Shown: positions 18,208 to 27,032, counted from the stretch's first letter. The stretch is 64,000 bases of DNA from Martinezella multihospitum (GCF_900094585.1 NZ_FMAG01000014.1:61812-125811), one strand, 5' to 3'. Numbers and translations are program-made. The notes: a model not told the origin generated them from the letters alone.

Positions 18208-20211
18208 TTACGCTGCTCCCTCGAATGGTGCCGTGACGTGCTCTACGGCGGCCGAAAGATACGACGGGAGCAACGCTCTCAGCCCTGTCGGTGTCAGATC
18301 GCCTTTCCCCACAGCGTCGGCGAGAATGCTCGCCAGGTACTGGGCCGATATGGCTTTCGAAACACCGTCTTTCGCGAAGCGTGCATACACTTTTGAGCAA
18401 AGCTGTTCGTTTGACGGGACCGACCCAGCAATGTCGCTATACTCGCTTTTTGCCTGTGCGACTTCTGCGTCAAAAGTCTCGGAGGCTAACAGAAGCGCAT
18501 CGTCGTTATCTGCTAGATGTGCCGCGATCCACACATATTCGCTGAGACCGGAGAAGGCCAAGTCGTACTCTAGCGTCCATTCATTGGCGACAAATGTTCG
18601 AACCCGCTGGCCGCTCGCCCGCGCTTCAATGGTGGCACGTCGTTGTACGAGCCCGTCTCCAGTAAAGTCCCGTTTCGCTCTCCACTTTCGTTTCGAGCCC
18701 TGAAGCGGAGGGAAGGAATCCTCCTCCTTCAAGATGCCGATCAGCCATGGTGCACAATCAGGCATCACATCCATGTCAGTTATACAGCTCACGGGAATGC
18801 CGATCTCTCCGTCGACCTCCGGCTTCGAGCGCTGCAAGATGCGCGCGAACCGTCCCAAACCCGTACCCTTCACGTCGATCAATGAGACCCCGTATCGCTC
18901 GAGGTTCCGCCCTAAAAGATCCGCCAGGGTTGGAACAAGAATGTTCTCTGCCGGCCCTTCGACTACAATGACGCCGCGAGCGAAAAAGAGGTTGGATTTT
19001 GTGACGTCTAAATACCGCTCCAGAAAAGGGTAGTCTGAATCCGTGAGAAGCGTCTTCCCCTTTGCCAGAAGGAATGCCTTTCGATCCTTCAGGAGAGAGA
19101 TGTTCTGAAGGCTGATTTCTGATGCGAGGTTGGGGCTGTGGGTCGTGACGATGATTTGGATTTTCTGCCCATCAGGCCGGACCTTTTCGACCTGGCTCTG
19201 CAGGAAATCCATCAATCGCAACTGCCGCTGAGGATGAAGGTGGGCCTCCGGTTCTTCGATGATCAGCAGTGGGAACCCGTCCTCCTCGCCGGCGAGGAGA
19301 AGGAGTTCGCACGCCATGAACAGTATGTTGTTCGAACCTAGCCCCCTGCCGAGCGATCCGTCCGTGACACCCGGAGCGTTTGCGATGACATCAAGCTTCT
19401 CCAGCACCTGTCTAAGGCGAACGTTGTCTTCGCCATTTCCATTGACGGAAATGTGGGCGGTAAGCTTGTCGGTCACGAAGGACAACGGCTCCAAGAAATC
19501 GTCGTCGAGCCGCGCCTTCGTCTTCTTTATTCCCTCATTCTCCTGAAAATGATGGTTCGTGTAATCCGCAAGACCCAAGAGGCTCAGGGTTTTCGGATCC
19601 AGTCCATCCAACGCATCTTTATCGAAGGGCGCTCCTTCCGCGGTGATTTCACGCGTGTTCTGCAAGATCTGAGCTAATCGGGATCCTCTGCCGGCTGAAA
19701 GTGCCCGTTCAGCATCGCGGAGTGGACGCAGATAAGTCGCAGTAAGCAGCGCCCGCGCGCCCGCGTCGACCACTGGGCCCTCGCCACTAATTCCCGATCG
19801 CCACTCGGCCGTATTGTAGCGTCGCGATCCGCCGGGCGCTTCTTGGCGTTTGGCAATCCAGTTGACGTGAAAAAGGGGGGCATCGCCATTTTCAGGATAC
19901 GACAAGTGCTCAACAAATGCCCCGCGATCGGCGGGCGTAAGATCAGAAAATGTGCAACAAATCGTGATCTGCTCAGCTCTAACGCCATCTGCTGTTGAGT
20001 AATGAAAATCAGATGGCTGTACACGCAAATATTCTTGATCTCTCGTGCCAAGGACCATGCGAATTGCGTCAACAATGGCTGTCTTACCGGCGTCATTTTC
20101 GCCCACAAGCGCGGTAATGCCATTGTTCAATTCGAGAACGAGCGCGTTCGCTCCGGCTCCGAAATGGCGAAAATTAGAGATTTCAAGCTTTGAAAGAAAC
20201 ATGCGACTCAC
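18208..20211 (-). CDS. Gabija GajA-like OLD family ATPase-TOPRIM nuclease (class 2)
   Basis: 667 residues. The N-terminal ABC-type ATPase half has Walker A GENDAGKT at residues 37-44 and a Walker B/signature tail LLIIEEPEAHLHPQRQLRL near residue 325, followed by VTTHSPNLASE. The C-terminal TOPRIM nuclease half has the first acidic residue in GVIVVEGPAEN and the metal-binding DxD in SCITDMDVMPD. Adjacent, zero-spaced UvrD-like helicase gene downstream. In Gabija systems the ATPase domain restrains DNA nicking until nucleotide levels fall during infection. Longer than Bacillus GajA (about 580 residues), with an extended C-terminus. Confidence 0.85.
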   Translation of the reverse strand: MSRMFLSKLEISNFRHFGAGANALVLELNNGITALVGENDAGKTAIVDAIRMVLGTRDQEYLRVQPSDFHYSTADGVRAEQITICCTFSDLTPADRGAFVEHLSYPENGDAPLFHVNWIAKRQEAPGGSRRYNTAEWRSGISGEGPVVDAGARALLTATYLRPLRDAERALSAGRGSRLAQILQNTREITAEGAPFDKDALDGLDPKTLSLLGLADYTNHHFQENEGIKKTKARLDDDFLEPLSFVTDKLTAHISVNGNGEDNVRLRQVLEKLDVIANAPGVTDGSLGRGLGSNNILFMACELLLLAGEEDGFPLLIIEEPEAHLHPQRQLRLMDFLQSQVEKVRPDGQKIQIIVTTHSPNLASEISLQNISLLKDRKAFLLAKGKTLLTDSDYPFLERYLDVTKSNLFFARGVIVVEGPAENILVPTLADLLGRNLERYGVSLIDVKGTGLGRFARILQRSKPEVDGEIGIPVSCITDMDVMPDCAPWLIGILKEEDSFPPLQGSKRKWRAKRDFTGDGLVQRRATIEARASGQRVRTFVANEWTLEYDLAFSGLSEYVWIAAHLADNDDALLLASETFDAEVAQAKSEYSDIAGSVPSNEQLCSKVYARFAKDGVSKAISAQYLASILADAVGKGDLTPTGLRALLPSYLSAAVEHVTAPFEGAA

Positions 20212-20341
20212 CTCACCGGCTTAGAAGCTGACACGTAGCGTCGGTGTGTCAACCTAAGCGGGCGGAAAACCTCGAAGCGATCGCCTGATAGTAACTGAGG
20301 GAGAGATATACAAGCCAATTCAGGGGCAGGTCAAATGAGCG

Positions 20342-20827
20342 CTACCAGAGCCGCCTGGTCTCAAAGTTGAAATTCGGGATATGTCCGCCACGGGCACGAA
20401 TTTCGGCGAGGGCCTCTCCGGCCGCATTGTGGCTAATTCTGCTATTGTCCACTAGGGCACAGAGTATACCAATACTGCCAGTCACCATCGCTCCGGGGAT
20501 TGCTTGATGCGCAGCGTTACGCGCGCGCTTATCATCCGAGATAAAACTATAGTTGAACTTTTTCGCGATCGCCAAACACTCGGACTCTCCCATCCCTATT
20601 GCAAAAGAAGTTGCCATTTCTGCAACTTCTTTTGCGGTTACCCGAGAGCCATCAAATCTTATTAGAGCTCCACGGTTAACCAAATGTTCGAGCTTGTCTT
20701 GGACAGAGGAACACTCGTCCTCAACTAACCCCTGAAAACAAATATCCTTCGAAAAATGCGCGCCGAATACCTCCCAGACACTACTATTTAGAATGTTTAT
20801 AAGTGCACAGGCATCGATGATGTGCAT
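20342..20827 (-). CDS. PIN domain nuclease (DUF4411-like)
   Basis: 161 residues. The PIN fold acidic residues are D5 in HIIDACALI, E37 in the VEDECS segment, E81 in GMGESECLAIA and D98/D99 in FISDDKRAR. These are the expected metal ligands of an RNase toxin. ATG 20827 lies directly against the TAG of the XRE-ImmA gene, with no spacer. PIN proteins of the DUF4411 type are predicted to pair with XRE-ImmA (COG2856) proteins as toxin and antitoxin. It is the last gene of a four-gene operon. Confidence 0.8.
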   Translation of the reverse strand: MHIIDACALINILNSSVWEVFGAHFSKDICFQGLVEDECSSVQDKLEHLVNRGALIRFDGSRVTAKEVAEMATSFAIGMGESECLAIAKKFNYSFISDDKRARNAAHQAIPGAMVTGSIGILCALVDNSRISHNAAGEALAEIRARGGHIPNFNFETRRLW

Positions 20828-21907
20828 CTACATTATCTTCAGGTTGAAAAGCTCGTGAACCCTAATCCACGAAAGCGCGCCGCTTTCAAACTGGCTATCC
20901 AGATTCCGCACAACATCAGTTGCTGGGTAGTGCCAATTAATGCTTTCCCTCGGGGGAATTCCTGAGCGGTCCGCGTATTTTTCCGCGCTTTGATATTGTT
21001 TCTTTAGAGCGATTTCTAGCGAGGCTGCCCCCCCGGTGTCGAGCAGGCCGAGATTTTCACAGCGCCTCGCTGCGACACCGAAACTGGTCCCAAACTTTCT
21101 TGCCGCGCAAGCAATCTCATAGGCCGTCAGCTGATCTGGCCCTCCTCGATGAGCGCGAGCTGCTTTTATTTCCTTGAACAGCCCCTCCGCAGGTATGAGG
21201 ACTGATGCGGCAAATTCATTGGCAAAGAACTCGGCTCTCCTGACATCGCTTTCGGGTGAAGCGAAGACATCCTCATCGATCCAAGCTTCGCGATTGTCGT
21301 GGTCATTTATATCGACGAGTAGATGAGATATCTCGTGGGCTAGTGTATAAAGCATGCGAATATCATTCCGCTCAGCAATAGCTATAACGGCCGCTTTATC
21401 TTTCCGAAACGATGCTCCATCGATCTTCTTCGACGAAAAGGTGAAAGTGAAAAGCGAGAAGGCATTATATATTATCGATGGCAACTGTATCAATGATATA
21501 TAAAAATCAACACCTAAAAGAGTTTGGCGAAATAATCTTGACAACTGCTCTGCGCTATTCCCGTCTCTTGGATAATCAACAAAAAAAGGTAAATGTGATC
21601 CTATCTGTATAGACGAGGATATTTCGTGGAGCCTATTTTCTATCAAGCATGCTTCATAAAATCCGAGATCATCATATGTATAGTTGAAGTTTGACCTAAG
21701 CTTAACTTCCTGCCCCAGATTCCGATTAACGGGCAGTATCAAATCCCGAGCGGGAACTTTGAAGACTTTTGAGATCTTTCTGATTTCGTCAATAGTTGGC
21801 TCTCCATCGGAGTAGAGCTCATCCACCCGACGTTGCGAAATGCCCATCTCAACCACAGTGGTTTTGGGTATCTGTCGTGCCAGCAAGTATTCCAGCAAAG
21901 CGGTCAC
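20828..21907 (-). CDS. XRE-ImmA/IrrE fusion: HTH regulator with zinc metallopeptidase domain
   Basis: 359 residues, GTG start at 21907 four nt behind the preceding stop. Residues 1-60 form a Cro/C1-type helix-turn-helix (GISQRRVDELYSDGEPTIDE). The ImmA/IrrE domain carries the zinc signature AHEISH with H191, E192 and H195, and a downstream acidic ligand region RRAEFFANEFAASVLIP near residues 225-238. Such proteins cleave repressors or antitoxins on stress, and can act as antitoxins of neighbouring PIN toxins. The gene is AT-rich compared with its surroundings, suggesting recent acquisition. Confidence 0.87.
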   Translation of the reverse strand: MTALLEYLLARQIPKTTVVEMGISQRRVDELYSDGEPTIDEIRKISKVFKVPARDLILPVNRNLGQEVKLRSNFNYTYDDLGFYEACLIENRLHEISSSIQIGSHLPFFVDYPRDGNSAEQLSRLFRQTLLGVDFYISLIQLPSIIYNAFSLFTFTFSSKKIDGASFRKDKAAVIAIAERNDIRMLYTLAHEISHLLVDINDHDNREAWIDEDVFASPESDVRRAEFFANEFAASVLIPAEGLFKEIKAARAHRGGPDQLTAYEIACAARKFGTSFGVAARRCENLGLLDTGGAASLEIALKKQYQSAEKYADRSGIPPRESINWHYPATDVVRNLDSQFESGALSWIRVHELFNLKIM

Positions 21908-21911
21908 GCCA

Positions 21912-22466
21912 TTAAATCTTCTTCAGTTCGCCTACGAGGATTTGTATCTGATCTTGATCCAACTTTCTCCATCTTGGAACCAAATCATCGAGCCGATTTG
22001 CCTTTTTGTTAAAAGTCGCTTCCAGGATCTGAAGCGTTTTGCGGCGGCTAGCTTCGACTGATTGCGGTGATTCAATATATATCTTGTTCTTTCCGAGTAT
22101 ATAATTTTCACGCCGCTTCTCGAAATTGTTGTGATCATCGAGAGGATGGTGTTCTCCAGCATCGTTGACGATAATGTTTCCTATAATTTGACCGTGCTCG
22201 TTTCTTTGAAGCTTGTATTCAGGGTATTTCAGGTTTGCTTCAATTGCGCTGATTTTTTCGTCCACCTGAAATCCCCCCACGATGTATGGGGATTTTTCAG
22301 GAATTTTCCCGCTGATACAAAAGACCCAATCGCCGATTTCAACGGCTTTCCGGATATTCGGCATGCATGCACCGAGAGATGCTTTTCGCCCAAATATCGG
22401 ATCGTTGAAAGTCCAGCCGGCATAGGGGTCAGCGCCTTTATAGAGCTTGTAGATGTAGCCTTTCAT
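21912..22466 (-). CDS. Nmad2-like (nucleotide modification associated domain 2) protein
   Basis: 184 residues from the ATG at 22466, whose ATGA overlaps the stop of the upstream gene. The N-terminal part shows a pattern recalling Nmad2: a beta start (YIYKLYKGADPYAGWTFND), then FGRKASLGACMPNIRKAVEIGDWVF with the conserved C-x-P-x-I-R and G-D-W, then FQVDEKIS. Nmad domains were predicted from phage and bacterial gene neighbourhoods to act in base-modification or nucleotide chemistry, and no activity is firmly established. The assignment is by eye and moderate. The C-terminal 60 residues are charged and helical. Confidence 0.6.
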   Translation of the reverse strand: MKGYIYKLYKGADPYAGWTFNDPIFGRKASLGACMPNIRKAVEIGDWVFCISGKIPEKSPYIVGGFQVDEKISAIEANLKYPEYKLQRNEHGQIIGNIIVNDAGEHHPLDDHNNFEKRRENYILGKNKIYIESPQSVEASRRKTLQILEATFNKKANRLDDLVPRWRKLDQDQIQILVGELKKI

Positions 22467-23155
22467 TTCCCGTCCCAATACGAATTCAAGTTGGTGGCTG
22501 CCTGCAACATACCATCGTAATGCAGGCTCGTTGCTACAAACGCGTCCCTGATCGCGAGGCCTAACTCTTTCGACAGGGCTTGCACGATTGGGGTTTGGAG
22601 CGTCTCCAATGCTCGCTCACCGTGGATTTCATCCATTGGTCCATGAAGCTGATATGTCTCAAAGGATTCCGGCTTAAATCCATAAATGTCAGTATAAGCC
22701 GCATATATCTGAGGGCAGAGTTGGCTGTAATAATACTCGACGCACCCCGCACCCAGCATATGGTGTAAAGGCCCTCTGTCGGCAATATCCTTGTAGAGTG
22801 CGATTGCCGCCGCGTTGCCGGGTGTCGATATTGCTCTGCGAAGGTCGGCTTCTGCGACGCCATTTGCGAGCAGAAATTGTTTTATAAGTTCAGCGTGACT
22901 CGGGCCACCATCACTTCCATAACACTCCTCAACAACGGTTTGATAAAGCAGATTATAAATCTCATCATCGAGATGTTTGGCAGCGATTGCGGAGTGTTCT
23001 CGGAAAATTTTTCCTATTTCTGATCGGAGATAATGTTGTATCTCCGCCAATAAAATCTGTTCTCGACTTAAGCTGCCGGAGATTACAGCTTTCCAAAGTG
23101 GGTGACGATGAAACGGAAATAATTGGTAGAAGGCCAAAGCTTCTTCGCGCTGCAT
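22463..23155 (-). CDS. Haem-oxygenase-like diiron oxidase (HDO) / TENA-PqqC superfamily protein
   Basis: 230 residues, all-helical, ATG 23155 behind GGGGGAG. Candidate metal ligands fit the CADD/HDO pattern: E38 and H41 (AEIQHYL) in an early helix, E76/E77 with H87 in VVEECYGSDGGPSHAEL, and H171-x3-D175-x2-H178 in YQLHGPMDEIHGERA. Enzymes of this group use a labile diiron centre to oxidise amino acids, fatty acids or hydroxyguanidines in specialised metabolism, while PqqC relatives lack metal. It is the first gene of a four-gene operon and overlaps the Nmad2-like gene by four nt. No known biosynthetic partner genes are nearby. Confidence 0.75.
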   Translation of the reverse strand: MQREEALAFYQLFPFHRHPLWKAVISGSLSREQILLAEIQHYLRSEIGKIFREHSAIAAKHLDDEIYNLLYQTVVEECYGSDGGPSHAELIKQFLLANGVAEADLRRAISTPGNAAAIALYKDIADRGPLHHMLGAGCVEYYYSQLCPQIYAAYTDIYGFKPESFETYQLHGPMDEIHGERALETLQTPIVQALSKELGLAIRDAFVATSLHYDGMLQAATNLNSYWDGK

Positions 23156-24147
23156 GCGTATTCTCCCCCTTCGACTTGCAGAGAATAACCATGAAGCGAT
23201 TTAAAATTCAACTATTGTTAGAATGTGATGAGGTGGGAAATCTAGTGAATCGAGAATGGCGACGCCTGGGCACGTCCCGCAAGCTTTCGTAGGAGCACTA
23301 GACAACATCCATCATACCGAGATCCATCCGCCGACGTTTTGACGCTTAGGCGCGCATAAGTGGCGTCCAGATTTTGGCCTTGGGATCAGCAAGTACTGCT
23401 TCCTGATGTATAGGCGCCGCATCTGAGCTTGAAAGTGACAACCTCGGCAGGCCGCATGCAAACGGCGCGCGAAGAGTGGGGCAGTCGATCCCGCTTCGCC
23501 TTTTGACCACTCTGTTGAAGCTCCTGCGGCTGCCCTTGTTCCGCCTTTTGCGCGTCGAGAATTCCCGAAATCTCGGCCTGTGGCCGGCGCCCATGCTGAT
23601 TTCTCCGTTGCTCTTCATCGTTTCCTGCTCGTTCTACCTCGCGCTGACGCGATCGAAAGAGATGAGTCTGCACGGGTTCGTTAGTAAAGAATTTCAAACG
23701 GATAGGTCTTGTAACCGCAGGGTCGTCGGTTCATATCCCTTCAAGAGCATATGATTGCGCCAGTTGGACCCACGTTGATCTTCAAGCACTGGACGGACCG
23801 GTAGGTGCAATTGTATGTTGAGAGACCTCATCACGTGGCGAAGTTGTGTATGTTCTCGAGCCAAACAAAGGGCAGTTCTCCGCAGCAGTTCTCGCATGGA
23901 TGGATGGGTTCGAGGCGGCGCGGGAGCGCTATCGCCGGCGCTGGATGGCTATCGGCGCCGGCTCGTATCCCACCAGTCCCGGCAGGGCGGTGTATTCGGC
24001 TTCGCTGACGAACTTGCGGAGAAGCGCAAAACATTGCGTGATGTCGAGGAGGCGCTCGCCACCTCAGCGCGGGAGGATGCCAGGACTGATAAAATCGCCG
24101 CTTAGCTCGGCGGTTAGGCGCGATCGTCTCGGATCGACCGACCGAAC
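23156..24147. other. About 1 kb without a supported gene
   Basis: Several overlapping open frames are present but none shows a coherent protein or a ribosome binding site. The stretch at 23480-23700 reads like a decayed coding sequence, and 24000-24105 (frame ending TLRDVEEALATSARED) may be the tail of a lost gene. It contains the tRNA-Thr-like fragment at 23706-23751. Confidence 0.5.
23706..23751 (+). repeat. tRNA-Thr-like 3' fragment, copy 1 (candidate att site)
   Basis: The sequence CTTGTAA (anticodon-loop-like, UGU) is followed by GGGTCGTCGGTTC, ATATCCCT and TCAAGAGCAT. That order matches anticodon stem, variable region, T-arm and acceptor 3' strand of a tRNA-Thr. No 5' half precedes it and CCA is absent, so it is not a functional tRNA. 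Related fragments are at 27166-27197 and 49250-49288. Confidence 0.55.
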
Positions 24148-24444
24148 TCAATCACCGAACAGGTCGGCGCCATAGTCGGTGGCGCCATGCAATACATGAA
24201 CGATGACCATCTTCGCATTTTCGACGCGGTAAAAGATCAGATAATTGCCATGAACGCGCCGGCGGATACCATGGTGTTCATAGCGGGGGACGAGGGCAAA
24301 GCCGCTCGGATTATCGGCGAGATCCTCACACTTGCTCCGCAGCTCCCGGATGAATGAAAGGGCGCGTCGGGGATTGTCCCGTGCGATATAATCGGCGATC
24401 TGCTCAAGATCGCTTTCCGCCTCGTTGGAAAACTCAAGGATCAT
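24148..24444 (-). CDS. parE: ParE/RelE family toxin
   Basis: 98 residues. It begins ILEFSNEAESDLEQIADYIA, the ParE N-terminal helix pair, and carries the later strands NPSGFALVPRYEHHGIRRR, VHGNYLIFYRVEN and VIVHVLHGATDY. The core R, Y and terminal R/D pattern is that of ParE gyrase-inhibitor toxins, although RelE-type mRNA cleavage cannot be excluded from sequence alone. It starts five nt after the antitoxin stop, in the usual antitoxin-first order. Confidence 0.9.
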   Translation of the reverse strand: MILEFSNEAESDLEQIADYIARDNPRRALSFIRELRSKCEDLADNPSGFALVPRYEHHGIRRRVHGNYLIFYRVENAKMVIVHVLHGATDYGADLFGD

Positions 24445-24449
24445 ACCGA

Positions 24450-24707
24450 TTATTCGGCCTGGTCAGCCATCGCGCTATATTTTGCCTCGAGTCGCTCGAA
24501 GACATCGCTCGCCGGCTTCGTTCGGCCCGCGTCGGCATCGGCAATGCCGCGCATGATGGAAGCATCCAGCGCGGCAAGCCGGGTCTCGCGGTCCTGGACC
24601 AGTCGCACACCTTCCCGCAGGACTTCGCTTTTCGAGCCATAACGGCCTGTGTCGACGAGCTGCTGGATATAACTTTCGAGCTGCTTTCCCAGATCGGCAC
24701 TAATCAT
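24450..24707 (-). CDS. parD: ParD family antitoxin
   Basis: 85 residues from ATG 24707 (MISADLG), with GGAG six nt upstream; an in-frame ATG at 24713 overlaps that site and is less likely. The ribbon-helix-helix segment ADLGKQLESYIQQLVDTGRY is followed by the family-typical SKSEVLREGVRLVQDRE. The C-terminal helical tail (residues 45-85) would wrap the ParE toxin. It should repress its own promoter together with ParE. Confidence 0.9.
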   Translation of the reverse strand: MISADLGKQLESYIQQLVDTGRYGSKSEVLREGVRLVQDRETRLAALDASIMRGIADADAGRTKPASDVFERLEAKYSAMADQAE

Positions 24708-24819
24708 GCTGTACTCCATCAAATGTGATGGAAGACAAAATAGGTCGTTTATCAACTATTATCAATCCTCTTCGCACTCATCCTCATTCCGAATGTGCGA
24801 GGAACCGGATAGCTCGAAT

Positions 24820-24969
24820 TTAGTGGTGCTTGAAATACTGCACTTCGCGCTCATGCTTCTCGGCCGCCTCGCGGCTCTTGAAGGTCCCGAGGTTTTTGCG
24901 CTTGTGCGTCTTGGGATCGACCTTGCGTGAGTAAAGACGATATTCGCCCGATTTTAGTTTGCGGATCAT
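24820..24969 (-). CDS. Small basic protein, 49 aa
   Basis: ATG 24969 follows AAGGAG with nine nt spacing, a strong ribosome binding site. The product begins MIRKLKSGEYRLYSRKVD, continues with NLGTFKSREAAEKHEREV and ends KHH. It is rich in Lys, Arg and Glu, with a beta-hairpin-then-helix pattern like an AP2/Arm-type DNA-binding module. Similar proteins of this size are common in Rhizobiales. Function unknown. Confidence 0.7.
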   Translation of the reverse strand: MIRKLKSGEYRLYSRKVDPKTHKRKNLGTFKSREAAEKHEREVQYFKHH

Positions 24970-25580
24970 GGCAGCTTCTCCTTGTAAGGATATAACTTCC
25001 AGGAGTAGCTCAGGTTCCGAGCGAGCCGAGGTCGCTGACTATACAGTTTGTGTCCAAAGGCGGAACGTGGAGAACGTCGCGTTCATGAAATAATCGCGCA
25101 CCGGCTCGTGATTGTCTGATGAACTCGGGATCGCCGACCAACCGCTGCCGTAGACCTTGCCGCAGAAGGCTGGACGAAAGTTGCACGTGGTTTAGCCATT
25201 TAGACAGCAGAAAAACCGTCGTATCCGCAGTAGATTTCAGGGACTGACTTCTAGAGTGGGAGAGATGCGGTTAGGAGCGCCGGGCGCTCGTCGGCAACTG
25301 TGCTGGATCAGGCGGTTCGACTCCGCGGCCGCAACCACATCGCTATTGACGACCTGGGGTCAATTCCAGGCAATCTGCACTCCGCCGGGATGCGGTGCAA
25401 ACATGCAAACATAATGTGAAGCGCCGCATATGAGCAGGACAAGATGCTCGCTACCCGGCGCCCCTTTCTGATTTGACGTTCTGGTTAAATTGACGAGTAT
25501 TCTCTGGACCGGCGAGAAACCGGCGCGTGCCGGCAACTCTGGAGATAGCCTTCCCAACCTTATCATCCAAAGGCCAGAAA
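24970..25580. other. Region without a supported gene
   Basis: No frame shows convincing coding sequence. A minus-strand stretch at about 25020-25200 reads VQLSSSLLRQGLRQRLVG with stops on either side and may be debris of a lost gene. The right end must hold the promoter of the phosphoesterase gene. Confidence 0.45.
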
Positions 25581-27032
25581 ATGAGCGCACTCGATCAGAT
25601 CCAACATATCGTGGTCCTTATGCTGGAAAATCGGTCTTTCGACAGCATGCTCGGCAAACTCTATCCCAAATCACCGGGTTTTGATGGCCTGTCAGGTTCC
25701 GAAGCCAACCTCGACGTAGCGGGTGTTGCATACGCTGTTCACAATATAGCCGGCTCCAGCGATGCGACGATGTCCATACCCGCTCCGGATCCGGGGGAGA
25801 GTTGGACTGACATCAATATGCAGCTGTTCGGCATGAGCCTACCGCGGCCCGGAGCGAAGCCTGATATGAGCGGCTTTGTGAAGAATTATCAGGCTCAGGC
25901 AGCCCACTCGCCCGGAGTTTATGATCCTGCCAGTGTGATGCATTATTTCACGCCCGAGCAGGTTCCCGTGATCAGCAAACTGGCGCGGCAGTTCGCCGTG
26001 TGTGATCGCTGGTTCGCTTCCGCTCCGTGTCAGACTTGGCCAAACCGCTTTTTCGCACACACTGCCACGGCCAATGGTTATGAGAACAATTCGCCTGTTC
26101 ACTTCCCCTACCAGATGCCGACGATCTATAACCGCATCGACGATGCGCGATTGCCCGGTGGTTGGAAAATCTATTTCCATGACGTGCCGCAAGCGATCAC
26201 GCTTCAGAAGCTTTCGCTTTCACTAAATCGTTTTCGGCTTTTCGACGAATTCCTGACTGATGCGAAAACTGGAGATTTGCCTGCCTACTCGTTTATCGAG
26301 CCACGCTATTTCGCCGACTTATCATTGCCGAACGATCAGCACCCACCCCATGTGGCAACTCTTGGCGAAAAACTGATCGCCGATGTTTATAACGCGGTTC
26401 GCACCGGTCCAGCTTGGACCCAGACACTTCTTGTCATTACATATGACGAACATGGTGGATGCTATGACCACGTTCCGCCTCCACCGGCACAACCACCGGA
26501 GCCGAAACGACCTGGGGCCGCGTTCGATTTTAGTCGGTATGGTGTGCGTGTGCCCGCTGTCATCGTCTCGCCCTACGTTCCCCAAGGGACAGTAGTGCGA
26601 CCGCAAAACAAAACCCCTTTTGATCACACATCCATTATTGCGACGCTGCGCAAACGGTTCCCGACCCTGGGATTACCTTTGACGAAACGCGATGCGGTTG
26701 CGCCGGACCTGTCGATTGCTCTGACCCTCGCGACTCCAGACAATCTCGGACCTGACTGGCTCGATGCCACACCCTACAGCGCGTCGCCTACCGACGTCGT
26801 TCGAGCGCGGATAGCACCGCCAAACGGAATGCAGTCCGCGCTGCTTGAGTTTGCGGCAAATATGCAAAATGGCGTAACAGGGGCAGCACTTGAAGCGAGC
26901 AGCTTCATCGGCCAGCAAATGCAAGACTTATCGCGTGGACTCAATGGAGTTCCCGACGGTGTCGCCAAAGACGTGGCATCCTCCATCACATACATCAAGT
27001 CTCGTCTCGGCGCGCTGTTCCGAACTGTATAA
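25581..27032 (+). CDS. Phospholipase C / acid phosphatase family phosphoesterase (PF04185 type)
   Basis: 483 residues. N-terminal catalytic motif VVLMLENRSFDSMLG (the E-N pair binds metal), the mid-protein CDRWFASAPCQTWPNRFFAHT block and the metal site TYDEHGGCYDHVPPP are all typical of the phosphoesterase family that includes phospholipases C and AcpA. Family members hydrolyse phosphate esters, commonly of phosphatidylcholine. The start at 25581 (MSALDQIQHIV) leaves no signal peptide, whereas most secreted relatives have one. It might act in the cytoplasm or be exported by another route. It lies upstream of the T6SS module; a link is only speculative. Confidence 0.88.
   Translation: MSALDQIQHIVVLMLENRSFDSMLGKLYPKSPGFDGLSGSEANLDVAGVAYAVHNIAGSSDATMSIPAPDPGESWTDINMQLFGMSLPRPGAKPDMSGFVKNYQAQAAHSPGVYDPASVMHYFTPEQVPVISKLARQFAVCDRWFASAPCQTWPNRFFAHTATANGYENNSPVHFPYQMPTIYNRIDDARLPGGWKIYFHDVPQAITLQKLSLSLNRFRLFDEFLTDAKTGDLPAYSFIEPRYFADLSLPNDQHPPHVATLGEKLIADVYNAVRTGPAWTQTLLVITYDEHGGCYDHVPPPPAQPPEPKRPGAAFDFSRYGVRVPAVIVSPYVPQGTVVRPQNKTPFDHTSIIATLRKRFPTLGLPLTKRDAVAPDLSIALTLATPDNLGPDWLDATPYSASPTDVVRARIAPPNGMQSALLEFAANMQNGVTGAALEASSFIGQQMQDLSRGLNGVPDGVAKDVASSITYIKSRLGALFRTV

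Noticed and set aside
23386..23697. Minus-strand 103-codon frame with QAEISGILDAQKAEQGQP
   Set aside because: No start context and composition like a shadow; kept only as possible debris.
23690..23760. A complete tRNA gene
   Set aside because: Only the anticodon-loop to acceptor 3' part is recognisable; the D-arm and 5' acceptor strand are absent and the stems do not pair.
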